From the NCBI GenBank assembly GCA_030452365.1, contig JAKDMK010000093.1:1-8005 (forward strand): 8,005 nucleotides of DNA, read 5' to 3'. This document shows, piece by piece, positions 1 to 5,445 of this stretch; positions within the stretch are counted from its first letter, which is position 1; each line of letters begins with the position of its first letter. A program made the position numbers and the translations under genes. Under the pieces are notes generated by a model, which had not been told where the DNA came from, did not search any database, and saw only the letters and a list, made by a program, of their open reading frames with translations. The DNA is from Nitrococcus sp. (GTDB lineage Bacteria; Pseudomonadota; Gammaproteobacteria; Nitrococcales; Nitrococcaceae).

Positions 1-126
1 GTCGATGCCGTGAAGCTCGGCTTGGCGGACGCCGTGCTAGCCGCAAGCATTTTTCACTTCGGCGAGTTCACGCTTGCGCAGGCAAAAGCGGCCCTCGCGG
101 CGCATGGCATCGAGGTACGCCGATGA
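1..126 (+). CDS. hisF: Imidazole glycerol phosphate synthase cyclase subunit HisF, 3' end only
   Basis: This is the last 41 codons of hisF, open from the left edge and ending in TGA at 124-126. HisF is the cytoplasmic (beta/alpha)8-barrel cyclase that, with the glutaminase HisH, turns PRFAR and ammonia into imidazole glycerol phosphate and AICAR. Visible is the typical C-terminal signature: [16 protein letters not shown] (the last barrel strand and following loop, which help bind a substrate phosphate), then a helix and the usual ending HGIEVRR. The stop overlaps the hisI start by 4 bp (ATGA), so the two are probably translationally coupled. The catalytic aspartates lie upstream, outside the window. 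Identification is firm from the C-terminal motif and from its place just before hisI. Confidence 0.93.
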   Translation, partial: VDAVKLGLADAVLAASIFHFGEFTLAQAKAALAAHGIEVRR

Positions 127-515
127 CTGAGGCCTGGATCGAGGAGGTGCGCTGGGACGCGCAGGGGCTAATAGGCGCAATCGCGCAAGATCATGCCAGT
201 GCCGAGGTGCTGATGTTGGCCTGGATGAACCGCGAAGCGCTGAGCCGGACCATCGAGCTTGGCGAGGCGGTCTATTGGTCGCGCACCAGAGGCCGGCTGT
301 GGCACAAGGGTGAGCAGTCCGGGCATATCCAGAAGGTACGCGAGATATGGGCGGACTGCGACCGCGACACATTGCTGCTTCGGGTCGAGCAAATGGGTGG
401 CATTGCCTGTCATACCGGGCGGCGCAGTTGTTTCTCCACGCGCTATGAGCAAACGCGCTGGCACACCGTCGAAGCCGTGCTGCGGGACCCGCGGCACATC
501 TACCGAGGAAGCTGA
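123..515 (+). CDS. hisI: Phosphoribosyl-AMP cyclohydrolase
   Basis: HisI (130 aa) opens the adenine ring of phosphoribosyl-AMP to give ProFAR, the third step of histidine synthesis, in the cytoplasm. The single-domain length matches the stand-alone family. Conserved blocks are all present: LAWMNREAL (32-40), [17 protein letters not shown] (52-68), DCDRD (78-82) and [13 protein letters not shown] (92-104). C79, C96 and C103 are the expected zinc ligands, and the aspartates around C79 are the expected magnesium site. The ATG at 123 overlaps the hisF stop. In E. coli this domain is fused to HisE, whereas here the two are separate with only 9 bp between them. HisE acts one step earlier than HisI, on phosphoribosyl-ATP. 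No key residue is missing. Confidence 0.96.
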   Translation: MTEAWIEEVRWDAQGLIGAIAQDHASAEVLMLAWMNREALSRTIELGEAVYWSRTRGRLWHKGEQSGHIQKVREIWADCDRDTLLLRVEQMGGIACHTGRRSCFSTRYEQTRWHTVEAVLRDPRHIYRGS

Positions 516-524
516 CCGAAGGCA

Positions 525-869
525 ATGGCCGATACGCTCGAGCGTCTGGCACAAATCATCGAGCTGCGCAAGGAGGCCGATCCTGCCACCTCCTATGTCG
601 CGCACCTATTTGGCAAGGGCCGCGATCACATTCTCAAGAAGCTTGGCGAGGAAGCCATCGAAACGGTAATCGCGGCAAAGTCAGGTGAGCGCGAACAGAT
701 CATTTATGAGACGGCTGATTTGTGGTTCCATACGCTGGTCATGCTGGCGCACAGCGGGTTGCATCCGCAGGACGTGCTCGAGGAGCTGGAGCGGCGCTTT
801 GGCACATCCGGCATCGAGGAGAAGGCTGCGAGAAGCGGCGGCGGCAGCGCTTCGCCGCCGAGGCAATGA
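525..869 (+). CDS. hisE: Phosphoribosyl-ATP pyrophosphatase
   Basis: HisE (114 aa) hydrolyses phosphoribosyl-ATP to phosphoribosyl-AMP plus pyrophosphate, supplying the HisI substrate. It is a small all-alpha protein of the MazG-like NTP pyrophosphatase fold. The two metal-binding helices are visible: [15 protein letters not shown] (38-52, acidic residues E42, E43, E46) and [12 protein letters not shown] (61-72, E62 and D65). [14 protein letters not shown] (23-36) is the usual segment before them. The ATG at 525 lies 9 bp after the hisI stop; GAAGG at 518-522 sits only 2 nt before it, and GAGGAA at 505-510 is a further purine-rich stretch. The last 15 or so residues (Gly/Ser/Ala/Pro-rich) look like an unconserved tail and are encoded over a GC-rich hairpin. 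Last histidine gene in this run. Confidence 0.95.
   Translation: MADTLERLAQIIELRKEADPATSYVAHLFGKGRDHILKKLGEEAIETVIAAKSGEREQIIYETADLWFHTLVMLAHSGLHPQDVLEELERRFGTSGIEEKAARSGGGSASPPRQ
839..860 (+). terminator. GC-rich hairpin at the 3' end of hisE (possible weak transcript end)
   Basis: A perfect 7-bp stem, CGGCGGC (839-845) with GCCGCCG (854-860), closes an 8-nt loop within the last codons of hisE. No T-run follows, so it is not a classic intrinsic terminator. It could slow polymerase or protect the 3' end of the his transcript. It could equally be a by-product of GC-rich tail codons. Confidence 0.25.
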
Positions 870-888
870 TGGACTCCTGTGAAATTAG

Positions 889-922
889 TATCTGGTCGCT
901 GTTAATATCTGGTCGCTGTTAA
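889..922 (+). repeat. Perfect 17-bp tandem duplication between hisE and tatB
   Basis: The unit TATCTGGTCGCTGTTAA occurs at 889-905 and again, identical and directly adjacent, at 906-922. The flanking bases differ, so the duplicated unit is exactly 17 bp. It is AT-richer than its surroundings and lies in the 107-bp spacer where tatA would be expected. The junction creates TAATAT (903-908), a weak -10-like hexamer, 18 bp after GTGAAA (879-884), a weak -35-like hexamer. The identity of the copies suggests a recent or maintained duplication. Its function is unknown. Confidence 0.9.
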
Positions 923-976
923 AGAGCATTGCGCGTCGTCGTAACGGCGCACCTGCTCGGGACTGCCGCTGCGAGC

Positions 977-1396
977 ATGTTTGACGTCGGCTTCTGGGAA
1001 CTGTTCGTCATTGGGCTGATTGCCCTCATTGTGTTCGGGCCGGAACGCCTGCCTGGACTGGCACGAACGCTCGGGTTCTGGATCGGACGGGCGCGGGCCG
1101 CATTCTATTCGCTGCGCGAGGAGATGGAACGCGAGGTCAACGCCGATGGGCTGCGTGCAACCCAGCGCGCCTTGCAGCGTGAGATTGAGGAGAGCACTCG
1201 GCCGCTAACAGGAGCGTCGCGGAGGAGCAACGACACCGCGGCGGAGCAGCAAGCGCCGCCTGCACAGCCGCCGATTGAAGAGGCCGCGGCGGCGCATTCC
1301 CGGCGCGCCGATGAGCCATCGTCGCCGAATTCGAAGGAAGGCGCGAATGCCGATGATGCTGAAGCCGAGCGCAGCGGCCGATACTCGCGGCAATGA
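977..1396 (+). CDS. tatB: Sec-independent translocase protein TatB
   Basis: TatB (139 aa) is the inner-membrane partner of TatC in the receptor for twin-arginine signal peptides of folded proteins. It begins MFDVGFWELF, typical of TatB and not TatA, with the conserved acidic residue E8. One transmembrane segment (about 4-20) ends in the hinge GPERLP (21-26). An amphipathic helix follows (about 27-75), then a disordered Ala/Glu/Ser/Pro-rich tail (about 80-139). I chose ATG 977 because it gives the canonical N-terminus. A TTG at 929 would add 16 residues unlike the family. The Shine-Dalgarno is poor (GCGAG at 971-975). The stop overlaps tatC by 4 bp. Unusually, no tatA lies upstream. A dual TatA/TatB role is possible, but the long tail favours plain TatB. 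Confidence 0.9.
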   Translation: MFDVGFWELFVIGLIALIVFGPERLPGLARTLGFWIGRARAAFYSLREEMEREVNADGLRATQRALQREIEESTRPLTGASRRSNDTAAEQQAPPAQPPIEEAAAAHSRRADEPSSPNSKEGANADDAEAERSGRYSRQ

Positions 1397-2160
1397 CCGT
1401 TGATAAACACTCGCCGCAGGAGGAAGACTCCGAGCGGCCGCTGATCGCGCATCTGCTTGAGCTGCGCAGCCGCATTCTGCGCGCGCTGGGCGTCGTGCTG
1501 GTAGTCTTTCTGGGTCTATATCCACTGCGTGAGTCCCTATACGCCTGGTTATCGGGACCATTGCGCGCGGTACTGCCGCCTGATACGCACATGATCGCCA
1601 CCCAGGTGGCTACGCCCTTTATAATCCCCTTGAAGCTCGCCTTGGTAAGCGCTTTTTTCATCTGCATACCCTACATCCTCTATCAGGTTTGGGCGTTTGT
1701 TGCCCCGGGCCTATATCGTCATGAGCGCCGGTTGGTTTGGCCACTGCTGATCTCAAGTGTCGCGCTGTTCTATGTTGGAATGGCGTTCGCCTATTTTGTT
1801 GTCTTCCCGCTGATCTTCGGCTTCTTCGCCCAAGCCACACCGCCAGGTGTAGCGATGATGACGGATATCGGTGAATACTTGAGCTTCGTGTTGACGCTGT
1901 TCTTTGCCTTCGGAGTCGCCTTCGAGGTACCCATCGCAACCATTCTCCTGGTGCGCACCGGTTTGACGACGCGGGAGACGCTGACTGAGAAGCGTCCGTA
2001 CGTCATTGTCGGTGCCTTCACCATCGGCATGCTGCTGACACCTCCCGATGTTCTCTCACAGGTGCTACTGGCGGTCCCCATGTGGCTGCTCTATGAGATC
2101 GGCGTGATTTTCTCGGCCTGGTTCACACCGCGCCCGGATCCCGACACGATCGGCCGTTAG
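1393..2160 (+). CDS. tatC: Sec-independent translocase protein TatC
   Basis: TatC (255 aa) is the six-helix inner-membrane protein that recognises the twin-arginine motif and recruits TatA. Conservation is strong throughout. The N-terminal cytoplasmic LIAHLLELRSR (17-27) and YQVWAFVAPGLYRHERRL (97-114) form the signal-peptide site, with F102 and E111 at the positions of E. coli F94 and E103. YVGMAFAYFVVFPLIFGF (127-144) is the third helix region, E178 in AFEVP matches the key E. coli E170, and KRPYVIVGAF...MLLTPPDV (200-220) precedes the last helix. Membrane segments fall near 29-46, 80-101, 115-140, 163-185, 203-216 and 221-241. The ATG at 1393 overlaps the tatB stop (ATGA), so coupling is likely. 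The C-tail is shorter than in E. coli. No terminator with a T-run follows. Confidence 0.97.
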   Translation: MTVDKHSPQEEDSERPLIAHLLELRSRILRALGVVLVVFLGLYPLRESLYAWLSGPLRAVLPPDTHMIATQVATPFIIPLKLALVSAFFICIPYILYQVWAFVAPGLYRHERRLVWPLLISSVALFYVGMAFAYFVVFPLIFGFFAQATPPGVAMMTDIGEYLSFVLTLFFAFGVAFEVPIATILLVRTGLTTRETLTEKRPYVIVGAFTIGMLLTPPDVLSQVLLAVPMWLLYEIGVIFSAWFTPRPDPDTIGR

Positions 2161-2253
2161 GGCAGATTTGCGGACCGGAATCGCCGCTTTGCCAAGCGCA
2201 TTCCAAAATTGATTCGAGCGCAAGTGTAACTTTGCCAGGCGGGGTGGTTTAAT

Positions 2254-2269
2254 CGTGACCGAGGTCACG
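2254..2269. promoter_or_regulatory. Perfect 7-2-7 inverted repeat, candidate operator
   Basis: CGTGACC (2254-2260), GA, GGTCACG (2263-2269) is an exact dyad, the shape expected of a site for a dimeric regulator. It lies about 250 bp upstream of the sucA start and about 95 bp after tatC. I cannot assign it to a known regulator. No T-run follows, so it is unlikely to be a terminator. Confidence 0.35.
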
Positions 2270-2429
2270 CCGGTTTCGCCTCGCACGGAACATGCGCCAC
2301 CTGAAGATTGGCGTACCCGGGCCCGAGCGCGGCGGCGCGCAACAAATCCGGCATGGAGCCCGATTGTAGCGCTTGCCGTTATCGAGCCTAGGGCCTAGCC
2401 AGTTGGAATCCGGTGGGGGTGCCACAAAG

Positions 2430-2435
2430 TTTAAT
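2430..2435 (+). promoter_or_regulatory. Candidate -10 hexamer upstream of sucA
   Basis: TTTAAT matches the sigma-70 consensus TATAAT at five of six positions. It sits in the most AT-rich patch of the gap, 85 bp before the sucA ATG. The nearest -35-like hexamer, TTGGAA at 2403-2408, is 21 bp away, which is too far for a normal promoter. If this is the promoter, it probably depends on an activator. Confidence 0.25.
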
Positions 2436-2458
2436 TTATACAGCGAGGTTGTTGGAGA

Positions 2459-2488
2459 ATGTGCTGTGGCTGCTCAGCTCGCTTCTAG
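2459..2488 (+). other. Possible leader mini-ORF (9 codons, three Cys) ahead of sucA
   Basis: ATG at 2459 opens a nine-codon ORF reading MCCGCSARF and ending in TAG at 2486-2488, 32 nt before the sucA ATG and in another frame. GGAG at 2454-2457 precedes it by only 1 nt, which is short for a Shine-Dalgarno. A possible 7-bp stem (2465-2471 with 2487-2493, one G-U pair) covers part of the Cys codons and the stop. Such Cys-codon clusters can act as translational sensors in other bacteria. Here that is inference, and chance is a real alternative. Confidence 0.2.
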
Positions 2489-2520
2489 CCGCATTTGTTC
2501 AACCGCCGGGTGATTCATCA

Positions 2521-5343
2521 ATGAACGGAGTTTTCGAGAAATCCCTTCGCGATTCTTATCTAAATGGTGCCAATGCGGCCTTTATGGAAGGCCTGTATGA
2601 GGGTTATCTGCGCGACCCAGAGTCGGTGAATCCGGCATGGCGGCGCTATTTCCAAGAGCTCGAGGCGAGCGACGCCGAGCTACAAAAGGACATCCCGCAC
2701 ACACCGATCCGGCGCGAGTTCAAGGTTCTTGCGCGTGGCAACGGTCAGCATCGCCCTGCCGTAGCTGGCGGCCTGGCGCCGGAGGCGGCGCAGAAACAGG
2801 CGGCCGTGCTGCAACTGATCAATGCCTACCGCGTGCGTGGTCACCAGCACGCGAGCACTGATCCGCTAGCGCTGCGGGCGATGCCCGATTTGCCCGATTT
2901 GGAACCGGCCTTCCACGGACTCACCGCAGCGGATCAGGATAATCTGTTCCATACCGGGTCCTTGTTCGCCGAGGATCGGCTGCCTTTGCGAGAGATCACC
3001 GACCTGATTCGTAAAGTCTACGCGAACAAGATCGGGTCGGAGTATATGCACATAACGGACACGGCACAAAAGCGCTGGATTCAGGAACGTTTGGAGAATC
3101 CCCGCCGGTGGGCAGCCCTGGTGCCGGAGAAGAAACGCGAGCTGCTGCGGCGGCTGGTCGCCGCCGAGGGTATCGAGAAGTACCTTAACAGTAAGTACGT
3201 CGGACAAAAACGCTTCTCATTAGAGGGTGCCGAAACCCTCATTCCCTTGCTCGATGCGATCGTTCAGCGCGCCGGTGAGAAGCGCATCGGTGAGCTGGTC
3301 TTGGGCATGGCCCATCGTGGGCGCCTCAATGTATTGGTCAACCTCCTGGGCAAGTCTCCCAAGGAGCTCTTCGCCGAGTTCGAGGGCAATTACGAGTTGG
3401 GCAACGCTTCCGCTGGCGATGTGAAATATCATCTCGGGTACTCCAGCGATCTCAATACACCGGGAGGGCCGTTGCATTTGGTGATGGCCTTCAATCCCTC
3501 ACATTTGGAAATTGTGGATCCGGTGGTGTTGGGTTCGGTTCGGGCGCGGATGGAGCGCCGCCATGATTACCTCGGAGACCAGGTGCTCGCGGTACTCATT
3601 CATGGCGATGCGGCATTTGCGGGTCAAGGCGTGGTTATGGAGACGTTTCAGCTCTCCCAGGCACGCGGTTTCTACACCGGTGGCACCGTGCATATCCTCA
3701 TCAACAACCAGATCGGCTTTACCACCAGTAATCCACTCGATATCCGCTCCAGCTTCTATTGCACAGAGGTGGCGAAGATCGTTCAGGCACCGATTTTCCA
3801 TGTCAACGGCGACGACCCGGAGGCGGTAATTTTTGTCACCCAGCTTGCGCTTGATTACCGTGAGAAATTTAAACGGGATGTGGTTATCGACCTGGTCTGC
3901 TATCGCCGTCACGGTCACAATGAAGCGGACGAACCCTCGGCCACGCAGCCGGTCATGTACCAGAAAATCAAGCAACACGCTGCCGTATGCCAGTGCTATG
4001 CCGAACGGCTCATCGCCGAAGGGGTCATCGCCGAGGAGGAATCCCAGCAAATGCAGAGCGAGTACCGCGATGCCCTCGATGAGCAGCGCATCGTCGCCCC
4101 GCATGTGCTGCATGGCGTAAGCAGCGATTATCGGGTGGAGTGGTCGACTTATTTCAACAAGCCGGGTGCAGGCAAGACGGACACTCGGGTGGCGCTAGAG
4201 CGCATTCGACACCTTCAGGAGCGCCTTGAGAAGCTGCCCCAGGGAATGGAGCTCAACCGCCGCGTGGCCGCCATAATGCAAAATCGCAACATGATGGCGG
4301 CCGGCGCTTTAGCCATGGACTGGGGCTTTGCTGAGATCATGGCCTATGCGACCTTGCTCGAGGAAGGCTACAAGGTGCGGTTGTCCGGGCAGGATAGCGC
4401 TCGCGGCACCTTCTTCCATCGCCATGCGGTACTCCATAACGCCAAGGATGGATCCACCCACATACCGCTTAAGCTAATCCCGCGTGATTCCGCGGACTTC
4501 ACGATCATCGACTCGCTGCTCTCGGAGGAGGCAGTGCTCGGCTACGAGTACGGCTATGCCACGGCCGAGCCGAATTGCCTGGCCATTTGGGAGGCTCAAT
4601 ACGGTGATTTCGTCAACGGGGCGCAGGTCGTGATCGATCAATTTATCGCCTCCGGCGAGGCGAAGTGGGGTCGCCTGTGCGGCCTGACCCTGTTTCTGCC
4701 GCACGGTTACGAGGGCCAAGGTCCGGAGCATTCCTCGGCTCGCATCGAGCGCTTCCTGCAATTGGCGGCGGAGAGGAATATACAGGTCTGCGTGCCGAGC
4801 ACGCCCGGTCAATTCTTTCACATGCTGCGCCGGCAGATAATCCGCCCCTACCGCAAGCCGCTAATCGTTATGACTCCAAAGAGCCTCTTGCGCCACAAGC
4901 TGTCGACCTCGGTACTCGATGAGCTGGCCGAGGGCGCATTCCGGCTCGTCATCGACGAGATTGATGATCTCAGCAGCAAGAACGTGCATCGGGTCATCCT
5001 GTGCAGCGGCAAGGTCTACTTCGATCTGCTGCAGGAGCGGCGCAAGCGCGAGTTGCAAACTGTGGCGATCATACGCATCGAACAGCTCTATCCGTTTCCT
5101 GAACGCGCTCTCTCGGCCCTGCTCCAGAAACGCTACGCCAAGGCCACCGAGATCGTTTGGTGTCAGGAGGAGCCGAAGAATCAGGGCGCGTGGTATCCGA
5201 CGCAACATCATTTCTTGCGCAGCATCTCGAAAAGCCAAACACTGCGCTACGTCGGGCGCGCGGCCTCGGCCTCGCCGGCTGTCGGCTACGCTAAGCTGCA
5301 TCACGAGCAACAGCGTAAGCTAATCGATGATGCATTGCGCTGA
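2521..5343 (+). CDS. sucA: 2-oxoglutarate dehydrogenase E1 component
   Basis: SucA (940 aa, near the E. coli length) is the thiamine-diphosphate-dependent E1 that decarboxylates 2-oxoglutarate and succinylates the E2 lipoyl arm, in the cytoplasm. The N-terminal helper segment is clear (NGANAAFMEGLYEGYLRDP, 15-33), followed by LINAYRVRGHQHASTDPL (99-116). Active-site blocks are GMAHRGRLN (262-270, H265), HLGYSSD (304-310), FNPSHLEIV (324-332), the cofactor motif GDA (362-364) with NN (395-396), and RRHGHNEADEP (462-472). The second half has GQDSARGTFFHRH (623-635), SEEAVLGYEYGYA (668-680) and HGYEGQGPEHSSAR (728-741). ATG 2521 is chosen because the family N-terminus begins there and GGTGAT (2509-2514) fits as Shine-Dalgarno. 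The frame stays open back to 2392, so GTG 2461 or 2413 could add a hydrophobic stretch, which I judge leader sequence. Confidence 0.97.
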   Translation: MNGVFEKSLRDSYLNGANAAFMEGLYEGYLRDPESVNPAWRRYFQELEASDAELQKDIPHTPIRREFKVLARGNGQHRPAVAGGLAPEAAQKQAAVLQLINAYRVRGHQHASTDPLALRAMPDLPDLEPAFHGLTAADQDNLFHTGSLFAEDRLPLREITDLIRKVYANKIGSEYMHITDTAQKRWIQERLENPRRWAALVPEKKRELLRRLVAAEGIEKYLNSKYVGQKRFSLEGAETLIPLLDAIVQRAGEKRIGELVLGMAHRGRLNVLVNLLGKSPKELFAEFEGNYELGNASAGDVKYHLGYSSDLNTPGGPLHLVMAFNPSHLEIVDPVVLGSVRARMERRHDYLGDQVLAVLIHGDAAFAGQGVVMETFQLSQARGFYTGGTVHILINNQIGFTTSNPLDIRSSFYCTEVAKIVQAPIFHVNGDDPEAVIFVTQLALDYREKFKRDVVIDLVCYRRHGHNEADEPSATQPVMYQKIKQHAAVCQCYAERLIAEGVIAEEESQQMQSEYRDALDEQRIVAPHVLHGVSSDYRVEWSTYFNKPGAGKTDTRVALERIRHLQERLEKLPQGMELNRRVAAIMQNRNMMAAGALAMDWGFAEIMAYATLLEEGYKVRLSGQDSARGTFFHRHAVLHNAKDGSTHIPLKLIPRDSADFTIIDSLLSEEAVLGYEYGYATAEPNCLAIWEAQYGDFVNGAQVVIDQFIASGEAKWGRLCGLTLFLPHGYEGQGPEHSSARIERFLQLAAERNIQVCVPSTPGQFFHMLRRQIIRPYRKPLIVMTPKSLLRHKLSTSVLDELAEGAFRLVIDEIDDLSSKNVHRVILCSGKVYFDLLQERRKRELQTVAIIRIEQLYPFPERALSALLQKRYAKATEIVWCQEEPKNQGAWYPTQHHFLRSISKSQTLRYVGRAASASPAVGYAKLHHEQQRKLIDDALR

Positions 5344-5351
5344 TGTTCACC

Positions 5352-5372
5352 GGTGTCCCGTGTCCGGTGTCC
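5352..5372 (+). repeat. Three tandem 7-bp units in the sucA-sucB spacer
   Basis: GGTGTCC, CGTGTCC and GGTGTCC follow one another without gaps; the middle copy differs at its first base. The array begins 8 bp after the sucA stop and overlaps the palindrome CACCGGTG (5348-5355). It sits in a 102-bp spacer that is long for an operon like this. No gene or terminator is visible in the spacer. The array could be a small repeat remnant or a protein-binding array. Confidence 0.7.
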
Positions 5373-5445
5373 GACGGCTCACTGAATTGACAAGATGGCG
5401 TAAGGAAAGCCGAGAGGCGCAACAGCATAGAGTAGAGAGGCGGCG

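Larger units (their letters stand above)
2161..2520. promoter_or_regulatory. 360-bp tatC-sucA intergenic region, probable sucA promoter and leader
   Basis: No recognisable protein or RNA gene lies here. From left to right I see: an imperfect inverted repeat just after tatC (2161-2193, GGCA/TGCC and GCGG/CCGC arms with an internal loop, no T-run); a 7+7 bp dyad (2254-2269); an 8-bp palindrome CGGGCCCG (2318-2325); an 11-bp inverted repeat CTAGG-G-CCTAG (2388-2398); an AT-rich patch (2424-2442); and a nine-codon ORF (2459-2488). The jump from Tat genes to a TCA-cycle operon, and the size of the gap, imply that sucA has its own promoter here. No strong -35/-10 pair is visible. Confidence 0.55.

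Noticed and set aside
869..922. 17-codon ORF starting in the hisE stop (TGATG) and running through the tandem repeat.
   Set aside because: Very short, no family resemblance, and most of it encodes the 17-bp duplication in shifting frames. It ends far from tatB. Treated as spurious.
929..976. TTG at 929 as the start of tatB, giving 155 residues.
   Set aside because: The extra 16 residues have no counterpart in the family, while ATG 977 gives the canonical MFDVGF start with E8 and the GP hinge in their usual places.
2161..2193. Intrinsic terminator for tatBC.
   Set aside because: The inverted repeat is imperfect with a large internal loop and is not followed by a run of T. Too weak to call.
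2065..2286. 73-codon minus-strand ORF across the tatC end and into the intergenic gap.
   Set aside because: It overlaps conserved tatC codons, has no recognisable motif, and reads as a shadow frame extended into non-coding DNA.
3499..4113. 204-codon open frame on the minus strand inside sucA.
   Set aside because: It lies fully opposite a highly conserved part of SucA. Long antisense frames are common in GC-rich genes, and the protein resembles nothing I know.
5387..5392. Perfect TTGACA (-35 consensus) in the sucA-sucB spacer, suggesting an internal sucB promoter.
   Set aside because: No -10-like hexamer lies 15-19 bp downstream (the sequence there is around CCGAGA), so it is most likely chance.
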